A DNA stretch of 64,000 nt from Posidonia oceanica. Taxonomy: Eukaryota > Streptophyta > Magnoliopsida > Alismatales > Posidoniaceae. Positions 50,301-62,029 of this stretch are shown here, in pieces. The notes beneath the pieces were generated by a model. That model worked only from the letters and a program-made list of their open reading frames with translations, was not told the DNA's origin and made no database searches. The translations under genes were made by a program, and so were the position numbers. The first letter of the stretch is position 1. Each line of letters begins with the position of its first letter. Location of the stretch: assembly GCA_037176725.1 (NCBI GenBank), contig JAZBRS010000013.1, forward strand, positions 6,885,001 through 6,949,000, read 5' to 3'.

Positions 50301-53300
50301 CTCCAAAAAACCCTTAGAATCTCCCACCAAAACTACTCCCAAAAATCCTAGAAAACCTAGGTAAAACCCCCCTCTTCCTAGACCCAAAATCCTTCCAAAA
50401 ATCTTCCAAAATCCCACTTCAAACCCTAGGTCAAACCTTAGAAATCCTAGGTCACACACTCACCCAATCCCACTCCAAATCCAAGCCTTTATAATCCTCA
50501 TCTCTCCAAATTATCTTTTTCTCTCTCCAAATTATTTTTCTCTCTCTCCTGTCTATCCTCCTTCTCATTCTCTTTCTTTTTCTTTCCTTCTTTCTCCTAT
50601 TCTTGCTTTCCAGTGGGCCCACCTTATGCTTCTTTCCTTCTTTTATTTTATCTGTATTTTTATTTCATTTTATTTTATCTATTGATTATTTAATATTTAT
50701 TTTTTTTCCTCCCCTCCCTTCCTTTCTTTCTTTCTTCCTTTTCTTCTTCCTCTCCTTTTTCTTTTCCTTTCTTCCACATTAAACCTTTAAAACTCTAATT
50801 AAAAAAGGAAAACACAAGGAGAAACAAATCAAAACCTTAAAAAGAAATAATTAAAAAACTTGGACAAACAATTAGAAGAAAAATCCAACTAAAAAGCAAC
50901 TAAAAACTAAGAATGCAATCCAAAAATATAAAACAAACAAGAGGAAAATGCTATTAAAAAACAAACAAAAGAAAAATATAATCCAAACAAACAAAAAGAA
51001 AGAACCCTTTTAAAAAATAATAACAATCAAAAGCAGATCCTAGAAAAGAAGAAACAATCAAAGAACCTAGAATGAGTAATTAAAAATCAACAGCAAACAA
51101 TTAACAAATCTAAAGAAACAATTAAAAACACAAACTTAAAACAATTTAAAAGGCTTAATTAAAAAGAAAAAAGAGGAAAAACTTGATAAGTAAAACTTAA
51201 CTTAAAAATAATTAAAAAACTTAACAAACCTTTAAAACAAACTTAAAAAACAATTTAAAGAAAAACTTAAGAAAAATTATAAAAACTTAAACTAAAACCC
51301 TTCTTAACCCTAATTTAAAAAAATTAAAAACAATCCTTTAAACCCTAACTAAAAATCTTAACCTAAAAATAACTACTCTAAAATATTTCCAAATCCCCTT
51401 TTTTATTTCGATCTTTCTTTTGCTTTTTTTCCCTTTCTTTTCTTCTTCACCATTTTCTCTCTTTTTTTCTTTTCCCTTTCTCTTTCTTTTTTCGCCGGCC
51501 CGACCCATTGCAGCCTCTCCCTCCTTTCCTTTTTTCTTTTCTTTTCCCCGCAGCCCAGCCCACCTACAGCCTGCACCTCCTCCTTCCCTTCTTTTCCTTT
51601 CTTCCTTCTCCTTCCTCCTTCTCTTCTCTCCCGCGAGCGCCAGCAGCAACCTTCCCTCTCTTTTCAAAAATCCGAATTTCCCCCTCCATCGCCATCAAAC
51701 CTCCTGCCACCTCTGCTCTCACACCCTCTCTCAGCCCTCTTGTCCTTGGCAGCGCATCTTCAGTGGCAGCATTTACTCTGGGCTGTCGCGCGTCGCCTTA
51801 CTGGCAGCACTCCTATCAGCTGCAGTCTCCCCGTGTCCGTGGAATTCGAATCCACTGCTCGCACTCAACTCTCCAGCCTCCTAATAAAACCAGCCCTTCG
51901 CTTCCTCCTTCTTCACCTTTTGCCAATTGAGAGAATCAGAGAGAGAGCGTGAGCAACCCAGAATTCTCCTCCTCCTTCCTCTGAAAAAAATCCCAATTCC
52001 CCTCTCCCAGCATCAGACCTCCTCAGACCTCCAAACTCCTGCATCTTCCTCCCCAATCCACACCCAACATCCAGCATCCACCTCCACTCCTTCAACGCCC
52101 AGCCTCCTCCCAGAATCAATCCCAAACACCCGAACCTCCATTCACAGAACCAACTCCCCTCCACCTCAAAATTCCCAGCGCCACTGTCCACAGAACCATC
52201 CCAAAATCCTCCACCCAACTCATTGAAACACCACCTTCCCAGACCACCCGACCTTTCACCTCCAGACCCACCACAATCCCCACACTCCACAGCAAACACC
52301 TGCACCCATTTCTGTCCAAAATCCACCAAATCTGCAAACACCCAGCACATCCTCCACCAACCCAATCCGACCCCTTCTTCACCTTCACCAAGCTCACAGC
52401 AATCCACTGGAAGCCTCCACCCAGCCCAGGGAGCGGCAGAACACCACCCCCAGCTCCGGTTGAACTAGCTGAACCCAAATTTGCATTTTCTTTCCTCCGG
52501 TGCGTAAGCTCGCGGCTGTGCTGCCTTTGAGCTCCGGAGCACCACCAGGATCGAACCAGATCTTCACGTGCCGCCGGGAGCACCTGCAGCAGCCGCACCG
52601 TCACCAGCATCCTCTGCTCAACCCACCGACGTCGGGGGAGCACACCAGTTGCGGAAAAAGGTAGCCTTCTTCACCATTAGGCTAGTTTCTTCCTCCTCTT
52701 GCTTCCCAGCCCATTAGAAGTAGGTTCTGGTCTCTGTCGTGCCGAGTCGTCGCCGCCGCTGACCCTTCTTCTCCGGCGAGCTCTCTGCGCGCGAATCTGC
52801 CTCCGACCCGCTCAGCCCTCACCGATCGTCCTCCGAGAACCGTGGAGGTCCCAGGAACCTCCCTCTGCCCTCCGCTTCTGTCGGGAACGCCTCCAGCTCC
52901 GGGCCTGGCTCCAGCACCTCCTGCAGAGCTCCGCTGCCTCCTTTGGTCCGCTCAAGCCCCCGTCATGGCTCGCCGACCAACCCACTGCCTTCGGGGACGT
53001 CCCGCGCAGCTTGCCAGCCCTCCAGCTCCACGGGATCACGCTCCCTTCTCCGGCACAGGCGTTTGCAAGTTTAGCTACAGTGTTTTGTTTTTTTAATGCT
53101 GTACGTTTGCTTTCGTTTTATTTTTCTGTTAACTTAGAAATTTTACCATCATATTGCATCTCTGCATTGTAGTTTTGTCTATTTACTTTCGAGTCCAACT
53201 ACAGTTTAAGTTTGATTTAATTCTAAATAAAAACTATATAACATTGCATGAAAAATCTGTAGTTTCTTTTATTTGCATGTTAGTTCTGCTGTAGTTCAAA

Positions 53301-53939
53301 GCTTTTTATTTTCTTTTAGTTTTAGTCCTGCCATTTATTTTTATTGCATGTTAGTCCTCTGTAGTTCAAAGCTTTTTAGTTTTCTTTAGTTTCAGCTCAA
53401 TTATTTCTTTTATTTGCATGCTAGTCCTGCTATAGTTTAAAATACTTTCTGTTTCTTAGTTTTTAGCCCAGTAGTTTATTTATTTTACATCTAAGTCCTC
53501 TAGTTGATAAATGTCATTTAAATACCTATTTTTACCTTATTGCATTACTCTTAACTCCTGCTGTTTATTTTATTTGCAAATCAGTCCTCTACTCAGTTGT
53601 TAAACTTATTTAATTTCGTATTTTACCATATTGCATTGCACTTTTATCCAGTTTTATTTTATTATTGCTTTCCAGTCCTCTGCATGTTAGGAAAATCATT
53701 TAATCGCATACTTTACCATATTAAATTGCATTTTAGCCCCTGCATGTTTTTAATTTGCATTTTAGTCCACTGTATGCATGCACAGCATTCATTTAAATTG
53801 CATTTTTTCCATATTGCATTGCATTTCAGACCCTGCATTTCTTTGCATTTGCATTTAGGTCCTCAGTCCATTCAGATTTCATTTGATCCCTGTTTTAAAA
53901 CCTTATTGCATTATTAAAAAACCCAAAAACTTGTTTTTA

Positions 53940-54230
53940 TTGCATCCAGACCTCCAGGTTTTCAAAAGCATTGCATTTAGGTCCCCAAGTTTTCAAAAAC
54001 ATTGCATTTAGGTCCCCAGGTTTTCAAAAATATTGCATTTAGGTCCCTGGTTTTGCATTTAGTTGCACTCAGGTCCCTAACTTTTCAAAATCATTGCATA
54101 TAGGTCCCTAACTTTTCAAAATCATTGCATATAGGTCCCTAACTTTTCAAAATCATTGCATATAGGTCCCTAACTTTTCAAAATCATTGCATATAGGTCC
54201 CTAGGTTTTCATTTTAATCACATTTAGGTC
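53940..54230 (+). repeat. 31-bp tandem repeat in the giant LTR
   Basis: GGTCCCTAACTTTTCAAAAT followed by CATTGCATATA repeats exactly with a 31-bp period about four times (54060-54215). More degenerate copies (AGGTCCCCAGGTTTTC) precede it. The counterpart in the LTR at 57704-62012 is a 31-bp repeat at 59110-59440 in reverse orientation. Confidence 0.93.
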
Positions 54231-55014
54231 ATTTTCTTGCATTTTTGCATGCATTGCACCCATACATCATTGCACTTAGCATCTTAGCACACTTTTAAGC
54301 ATCTTTAGCTCCCATGTATGTGGGAGGACCTGTTCTACACACTCCTAGGACTTTTTTACACTTAGATCCCTTCTCCTCCCTGGTTCTTGGGTCTTCTGAT
54401 CTTAAGGCTTGTGCAACTCCCGATCGGACCGCCGGATCTTCGCGACCAAGTTACCTAGACCACCTTAGTGGAGCGGACTCCCATGCTGACCAAGTTTATC
54501 TCTGATCAAGCCTCAGATCTCCAAGGTAAGTCCTTCTGAACCACTGCATAGCACTTTGTTGCATATCACTTGCATTGCATGCATTGTTTTCGCCCCGCGT
54601 TTTCCATGCATGTAGATTAGGCCTCCTCCCTTGTCTATCTACTCTACTTCCTCTTTTCGCGTACTCTTAGTGTCTTTGGGTTGAGTTTCCCTTGGACTCA
54701 CTACTGATCGCGACTTTCTTCCCCCTTTTCCACGATCTGATTGCACCGCGAGCTTTTGGAAGCGTGCGAGACACATCGTGGGACGGTTTAGTGGGAAACA
54801 GTCACAGGATGGTGGTGATCCCTCTGCTTGCTCTCTTTCCCCCTTGTAGGTCTTTACACCTGCATTGCGTGGTCCTTAAGCAGTGTTTGTTTTCACACTT
54901 ACACCGCTTGCCTCTCTTTACTTGTTTTATTCTTCCCCTTTGCATGTTTTCACATCTGCATTGCGTGGCTTTTACGATGTTTTGTTTCCGCACTTGCATC
55001 GCTTGTTTTCCTTC

Positions 55015-55314
55015 GTTTCTTGCACCGTTTTGCATGCCCACTTTGTTTCTTGCACTGTTTTGCATGCCTGCTTTGTTTCTTACACCGTTTTGCGTGCTCG
55101 CTTTGTTTGTTGCACCGTTTTGCGTGCCTGCTTTGTTTCTTGCACCGTTTTGCATGCCCGCTTTGTTGTTTGCACCGTTTTAGGTGTCTGCTTTGTTTCT
55201 TGCATCGTTTTGCATGTCCACTTTGTTTCTTGTACCGTTTTGCGTGCCTACTTTATTTATTGCATGGTTTTGCACGCCTGCTTTTGTTTCTTGCACCGTT
55301 TTACGTGTTTGACG
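55015..55314 (+). repeat. 30-bp tandem array in the giant LTR
   Basis: Ten units of TGCACCGTTTTGCATGCCCA followed by CTTTGTTTCT, exact 30-bp period for most copies. A plus-strand frame is open through it (54828-55397, 189 codons), with a second open in another frame (54692-55183). Homologous to the array at 37286-37820. Confidence 0.95.
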
Positions 55315-56657
55315 TTGTTTTCCTTTGCATATCGCTTGCATTGCCTGGTTTTACCGCTGTTTTACTTTATTGCCTGCATTTGCACTTAGGGCAGTGATGC
55401 TTACTGCCTGGAGTTCTCACGGACAAGGGTTCGCCCGGTTCGGAACACAGACAGCGTTGCTGAGCGCTTAGATTGCACGTTTAATTCCTTGCACGCATTC
55501 CATCACTTAGAGCACACCTATGGGCATCTAATTAGGCATTCATGGCACTTAGGCATTCAAAGTATGCATTTCCCTGCGTATGCGAGCGTAAGCCTAGAAA
55601 GATCGATTCTCGGGCGTGTCGGGGGTGCCTAACACCTTCCCCGCACGTAACAAGAGTCCTTGCCCTTTCTCTTGGCCTGCAATGACCATATTGCCCTTAT
55701 CCTAGGCACGAGTCACATCATTTGCATCTCATTTCTTTTGCATTGCATCGCATTGCATCTTTTGCTTGGTTTTGCGTGTTTATTCACGCATTTCCCCGAT
55801 TTTCCTTGTCTCCCGACTTAATAGACACGGTGGCGACTCTGATTTGTCTTATCTTCTTCTTTTCTTTCCTTTTTTCCCTTTTTTAAGTGTTTTCGAGTTA
55901 AGTCTTCCTTCTCGGACACAGCCGCTAATAGTGAACCTGATTCCGATCGGTGCATGCGAGCTTTGGCATTGTGCATGGACAATCCGACCACCGGGATTAC
56001 TACACATGGGTTTGTTTTCAACGGTGGCAAGGGCTTTTGGGTTGTGTTTGGTAGGCAATGGCAGGCATGGCAGGGGTCGCTGAGTGTGGGGAGTCCAAGA
56101 GGGATGTCAGGGAGTTAGTGTGGAAGGTCCGGATGGTCACCGAAGTCGTTGTGGTGGCAGAGATTGGGTGGCAATGGCAGTGAGGGCGGAGGTGAGCGAG
56201 AAACGCGCTGGGGCGGAAAAGAGGCGATGGCAGGCTGTCACCCGACCTTGGCGGCTAGTGGGTGGCTGTAGTGAGGTGAGGGGATGGGTAGTAAGTGTGT
56301 ACGGGTGGTGGAGGGGACGGGAGGTGAGCCAAAGGTGGCGGAGTAGCCGCTGCAACTCCCGGCGCATTGGACGCCAGCACAGGTTGCGTCCAACATTGGA
56401 CGCAACCCATGTCTGCGCCCAATGAGCGCAGGAGGCCAAAGGCTAAAATGGGCTTGGGCCTTAGTTTAAAAAAGGTTTAAAAAGTTGGTTAAGGCTTAGG
56501 TTGAGTTGTGGTTTGGGATTTGGATAGTTTTGGAATGGGATTTGATTTTAGGTAAAATTAGGTCAGTTTGAAAAAAAAAAAGGAGCCGTCCGAGAGTCCA
56601 AGCAAACTTCCAAGAGAGGTCGACCATCTTCCAGGCGGTCAAAATGGGGTGTCAACA

Positions 56658-57703
56658 GATGCCCCTCCCTGAGCTAGGTCAAGGGGACTGAAGCCGCTGC
56701 TAAGGGTAGACTAGACACCCCTCCTGACGCCGGCAGGAGTGCAAAGTTGCTATAGGTTTGAGTCATTTATTCGGCGGATGCACCGAAAATCATGACCCAT
56801 CGCCGCATTGTGAATACAAATGCGAATGCAGATGCAGTGCAATGCAATGCTGATAATGCTAAACTGATGCTAAAATAATCCTGCGTTAGTGCTTGCCGCG
56901 CCGAACTCCGTGGGGGAGATGCAGGCGATGCATGCTGATATGATGTGAGATGCGACCCTGCTGGGGAAAGCATGCGATGATTGTGTGTATGATGTTGATG
57001 CTGCTATCTAGCATGTAATGCTGGTACTGTTACCTAATATGCAATGCTGATGCAATGAATAATGACTTGACGAACTCATTGCCGGATAGTTTGGGTTATC
57101 GGCCGGAGGAGTTAACGGACTCGCCACCGGATAGTTAGGGTTATCAGCCCGAGGAGTTGACGGACTCTTCACCGGATAGTTAGGGTTATCAGCCCAAGGA
57201 AAAGGACACCAAACAAGGTGACGGGTGTCATCCGGGCAGTTTGGGCTGCCAGTCTAGAGAAGATACCGAGTGCGGCAAAATAAGATGCCCCTGGTATCAG
57301 GGATGATACCAGGGGACAGCCGAAGCGCCTGTGGCATCGAAAGAAGGGTTGGACAGTTATGATGGGTGTCAACCGAGCAGTTTAGCCTGCTAGCCCGGAG
57401 AAAGAAAGATAGCTTATCCTCGCCCGAGGAAGCAAGCAGACAACTAAAGCGGCGCGAAACAAAAGGGGCAAAATTCCCACGCGAAAGAAAAGGGGTATTC
57501 TTTTCTACTGAGAAAGCAAGCAAGAAAAGGGGACGCACGATAGATGATAGGTTTCGGACCCATCGACCGCAAAGGACGAGCTGATGATGAGTGATAGGTT
57601 TCGAACCCATCGACCGCAAGGAAGTGATATGATAAGCTTCGGGCTTATCGACAGCAAAGGATAGGTTTCGGACCCATCGACAGCAAGGAAGTGATATGAT
57701 AAG
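56658..57703 (-). mobile_element. 3' end of the internal region of the minus element, with 45-bp repeats
   Basis: It begins with the PPT complement GATGCCCCTCCCTGAGC and runs parallel to 62013-63400 (AGGTCAAGGGGAC..., TTATTCGGCGGATG..., AATCATGAC). CCGGATAGTT recurs at 57082, 57127 and 57172, a 45-bp period. GATAGGTTTCGGACCCATCGAC repeats occur near 57550-57690. It is cut at 57703 by the next LTR, within the phrase GATAAG that elsewhere continues CTTCGGG. No coding sequence is seen. Confidence 0.75.
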
Positions 57704-60700
57704 TGTAGTAATCCCGGTGTTCGGATTGTCCATGCACGATGCCAAAGCTCATGTGCACCGATCGGAATCAGGTTCACTATTAGCAGGTGTATCCGAGAAG
57801 GAAGACTTGACTCGAAAACACTTAAGAAAAGGACAAAAAATGAAAGAAAAGGAGAAGATAAGACAAATCAGAGTCGCCATCGTGTCTATTAAGTCAGGAG
57901 ACAAGGAAAATCGGGGGAAGTGCGTGAATAAACACGCAAAACCAAGCAAAAGGCGCAATGCAATGCAAAGCTAAAGAAATGATATGCAATGGGATGCAAA
58001 TGATGTGACTCGTGCCTAGGATAAGGGCAATATGGTCATTACGGGCAATGAGAAAGGGCAAAGACTCCTATTACGTGCGGGGAAGGTGTTAGGCACCCCC
58101 GACATGCCCGAGAATCGGTCTTTCTAAGCTTACGGTCGCATACGCAGGGAAATGCATACTTTGAATGCCTAAGTGCCATGAATGCCTAATTAGATACTCA
58201 AAGGTGTGTTCTAAGTGATGAAATGCGTGCAAGGAATTAAACGTGTAATCTAAGTACTCAACAGCGCTGTCTGTGTTCCGAACAGGGCGAACCCTGATTC
58301 GTGAGAACTCCAAGCAGTAAGCATCACTGCCTTAAATGCAAATGCAAGCGATAAAACAAAACAACGGTAAAACCATACACATGCAAGCGACATGCAAAGG
58401 AAAACAACAGCAAACACGCAAAACGGTGCGAGAAACTAAAGCAGGCATGCAAAACAGTGCAAAGGCAAAGGAAAACAAGAGCGGGCACGCGAAACAATGC
58501 AAATGCAAGCAAGAGCGGATGCGGGTACGCAAAACAATGCAAATGCGAGCAAAACAGGTGCGGGCACGCAAAACAATGCAAATGATGCTATGTTGTGTTT
58601 CAGATGGATTTATCTTGAGAATCTGAGGCCTGATCGGAGATAACTTTGGTTAGAATGAAAGATCATTCAACCAGGAAGACCTGGACAGTTAGATCGTGAA
58701 AATCCAACAGTCCGATCAAAAGCTATTCAGATTTCAAGTCAGAAGGCTCAAGGGCCAAAAAAGGTAGGGGCCTAAGTGTAAATAATCCCTAAGGGTGTGC
58801 AAAACAGGGCAAATGCATGCAGAAGTGCTGAGGATGCTTGAGTGCAAGGATGCAAGGTGCCATAATATGGGAATGCAAATGCATACAAAAATGCAATGCA
58901 TGGACCTAAGTGTAATTTAGGAAAACTACAGGGGTCTACATGCAAAATGTCCCTATGTGTGTGTAAAACAGGGCAAATGCAAGCAAGAATGATGATGCAA
59001 CAATACATATGCTGAATGCAAAGCTAATTAGGAGTTATGCATGCAAAAATGCAAGAAAAGGACCTAAATGTAATTAGGAGAGACTGTAGGGGGCCAAATG
59101 CAATTAAATGCAAACCTAGGGGCCTAGATGCAATGCAAATGCAAACTCAGGGGCCTAGATGCAATGCGAATGCAAACTCAGGGGCCTAGATGCAACTAAA
59201 TGCAAACCTAGGGACCTGTATGAAATGCAAATGCAAACTCAGGGGCCTAGATGCAATGCAAATGCAAACTCAAGGGCCTTGATGTGATGCAAATGCAAAC
59301 TCAGGGGTCTAGATGCAACTAAATGCAAACCTAGGGACCTGTATGAAATGCAAATGCAAACTCAGGGGCCTAGATGCAACTAAATGCAAACCTAGGGACC
59401 TGTATGAAATGCAAATGCAAACTTAGGGGCCTAGATGTAATTATTTAAAATGCTAGGGATGCAAATGCAAATAGAAAAAAACAAAATGCAGTGAATGTGT
59501 ACTGTGCCAGGATCCATGTGCCAATAAAATAAGCTGCAGGAGTTATGAGCAATGCAATAAAGTTAGAAAAATAAAATTAAATGACAGCAGTTGATATTGG
59601 ACCTGAACGCAAATAAGAATAATCTGAGGGCTTTGCTGCAATTTAAAAAAACTAAATCAAACAGACGTTTAACTATGGCAGGACCTACTTGCAAATATTT
59701 AAAACTTAAGGAATTAACAGTAATGCATGCATTTAAACTATACAAAACTTAAATCAAAGAAAAATAAAAGCACAGTGCTACAGTGCCCCCGACGGCCTCC
59801 GACGAGCTGCGGCGAATCGCGGGTGGAGGCTGCTCTGCAGGCGGCGGCGAAGGGCAGGCGGAGCTCGACGGGGCTTCTGGACGTCCGGCGGAGTGATCTG
59901 GAGGCGAGCGGGGGGCAGCGGAGTGGTCTGGAGCGAGCTCGGCTGGTTGCATCGGCGATCGACGCTGGGGAAGAAGGAGGCTCCGGCGAGTTGGGGAGGG
60001 CACACCAGGGGCCGAAACGCACGAAATAAAAGCAGAAAAGCATGAGATGGTCACGAACCTTTGGGAAGAGAGAGTTACCTGTGGGCGCACGTGGAGACTC
60101 CTGACGACCTCGAGCTTGACTGGCCTGCGGCGTCGCGAGCGGAGGGGGTGCCAGAGGCGGTGAAACGCATGTGGTTGGAGTGCAGCAGGTTCGTGCGCAA
60201 CCTCTGGAGCTCTAAGAAGTGTCGGATCTCCCTCTCTCCGCCTGGCTTTCTCTTTGGCTTTTTTGGGTGATTCTCTGCAGGTGGGTCTTCCTCAGTTCTT
60301 TGTGGCTCTCCAGGGCTTCGGGCGGTTGCAGGTGGGTTCGTGGGGGAGTGCTGGAGTGTGGTGGAGTGCTGGAAGGTGGGTGGAAGGTCTGTGAGTGTTG
60401 AGAGTGTTGTGGGTTCTCTGTGGGTGCGCGTGGGTGTGTTGGCTCTCTTCTTCCTCCTTCTCTATGTGTGATTGAATGTGTGTATGTCTGTGTGTGTTGT
60501 GCAGGTGAAGAAGGTCTGGAGGAGGAGGTTGAAGGGCTGAGGGTTCTCTGTTTTTCAGAGGGTGGAGATGTTGGTCTGTAGGAGTGTTGGCTGAGGAGTT
60601 GGTCAGGAATGGAGTTCTGGTGGAGGAGTTGGTCGTGGAGGAGGAAGTGAAGAAGATCTCGGGGTGTTGGAGGGCTGGAGGAGTTGGTCTGTTATGGTGG

Positions 60701-62012
60701 TTTCTGTTTTTTTCAGAGGGTGGAGGTGAAGAGAAGTGAAGTGGAAGTGAAGAGGAGATGAAGAGGAGATGGTCTGCGTGGAGGGCTGAGGGTGTTTTGG
60801 TGGAGTTAGGGAATGGTCTGCGTGGAGGGGATAAAGAGGAGATGAAGAGGAGATGCAGAAGATCTGGGGGAGGAGATGAAGAGGTCTAGTGGAGTCTTTT
60901 TTTGGCAGAGGGTGGTGGTGCTGAAGAGATGAAGAGGATCTCGAGGAGGAGTTGAAGAGGTCTGGCGGAAGTGAAGTGTTGGTGAAGGAGAGGAGGTAAG
61001 GAGGAAGTGATGGAGGTGATCAAGTTTTTGAAAATTGGGGGGAGATGCAGTGGTTTGAAAAAATGGGGGGAGAAAAAAAAATGGAAGGAGAGAGTGGCTG
61101 TGCTGTAGGTGGAGTGCTCAAAAAAGGAAGAAAAGAAGAGGAGGAAGGAGAGTGGACCATGGGCTGAGGAGAAAAGAAAAAAGGCAGTGGGCTTGGGCCA
61201 GAGGGAAAGGAGAAAAAGAAAAGAAATGGAAATGAAGAAAAGAAAAATAAGAAGAAAAGGAAAGGGAAAGAGGATTTAAGTTTTGAGGATTTCTAAGTGG
61301 TTGTTTGTTAGGGTTTTTTAATTAAGTTTTTGTTAAGAATTTTAAGTTTTTCTTTTTGATTTTGATTGTTGATTGTTTTTAAGTTTGTTAATTTGTTTAA
61401 GTTTTTAAATTGTTTTAGTTTTTTTGATTGGTTTTATCCTTATGTGTTTTTTCCTTTTTTTTTTCTTTGATTAATTGTTTTCTTGTTAAAAATCTTTTTA
61501 ATTAGGGTTTTTGATTGTTTTTCTTATTCTTTTCTTTTTTTTATTGTTTTTGTTTGTTCTTTTTTCCTAATTGTTCTCTAAGTTTTTTAATTGTTTCTCT
61601 TAAAGTTTTGATTTGTTTTCCTTAATTGTTTTCTTAATGTTTTTTAATTGTTTTTCTTGAATTGTTTTCCTTAATTGTTTTCTTAAAGTTTTTAATTGTT
61701 TTTCCTATACTTTCTTACTATGTTTTCTTAGGTTTTGAATTTGTTTTCTTAGATTTTTAATTTGTTTTCTTAGATTTTTAAGTGGGATTTTCTAAGTTTT
61801 TGTGAGTGATTTTTCCTAGGTTTTTGAAATGGATTTAGGTTTAGGGTTTAGGTTTGAAGGGTTTAGGTTTGGGTTTAGGGTTTAGTTTTGGGTTTAGGGT
61901 TTAGATTGGATTTTGGTTTGAAAAGAAGGGTTTTGGGTTTGAAAAGATTTAGGGTTTTGAAGCCACCAGAGAGAGATTCACTAATTCAGCCTGTCAAAAT
62001 GGGGTGTCTACA
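57704..62012 (-). mobile_element. 3' LTR (4309 bp) of a minus-oriented element
   Basis: The plus strand begins TGTAGTAATCCCGG and ends TCAAAATGGGGTGTCTACA, followed by the PPT complement. The left flank is ATAAG. The right side is internal sequence, so this is the 3' LTR of an element that extends beyond the window. It carries the family block (58061-58127), a short 30-bp-type array (58400-58570), 31-bp repeats (59110-59440) and a purine/T-rich zone (61100-61960). It appears to have inserted into the internal region at 56658-57703. Confidence 0.85.
59100..59450 (-). repeat. 31-bp tandem repeat in the 3' LTR
   Basis: AGGGGCCTAGATGCAA recurs at 59118, 59149 and 59180 and onward at 31-bp spacing, alternating two variants (ATGCAATGCAAATGC and ATGCAACTAAATGC). 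It is homologous in position and sense to the repeat at 54060-54215. Confidence 0.88.
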
Positions 62013-62029
62013 GATGCCCCTCCCTGAGC
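62013..62029 (-). promoter_or_regulatory. Polypurine tract
   Basis: The minus strand reads GCTCAGGGAGGGGCATC directly before the LTR start TGTAGACACC. An equivalent tract occurs at 56658-56674 (minus) and 45736-45752 (plus). These three agree on the sense strand of the family. Confidence 0.8.

Larger units (their letters stand above)
50141..56004 (+). mobile_element. Giant solo LTR (5864 bp), perfect TSD CATGG
   Basis: It begins TGTAGACACCCCATTCTGAC and ends CCGGGATTACTACA, with CATGG at 50136-50140 and 56005-56009. It contains a pyrimidine-rich zone (50500-51660), a GC-rich leader-like part (51900-53050), a 31-bp tandem repeat of GGTCCCTAACTTTTCAAAAT (54060-54215), an interior copy of the LTR end (54650-54835), the 30-bp array (55015-55314) and the family block (55597-55660). 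The homologous LTR at 36576-42664 has the same order in reverse. There is no internal region, gag or pol. Confidence 0.95.
47381..56657 (-). mobile_element. 3' LTR of a minus-oriented element, split by a nested 5.9-kb LTR
   Basis: Its right border, GGTCAAAATGGGGTGTCAACA at 56657, directly precedes a PPT (56658-56674). The left border is placed near TGGACATAAC at 47381 but is degenerate. Removing the nested LTR at 50141-56004 and one CATGG copy leaves about 3.4 kb, close to the 3355-bp LTR at 30456. It carries the family block (47691-47758) and seven hairpin modules (48279-49647 and 56363-56424). A SacI-like GC-rich part occurs on either side of the insertion point. Confidence 0.75.

Noticed and set aside
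55828..55845. GGTGGCGACTCTGATTTG as a tRNA-Arg primer binding site next to an LTR end
   Set aside because: Perfect TSDs at the outer ends show that this motif lies inside the LTR, about 170 bp from its end. It is conserved, but it is not at a PBS position here.
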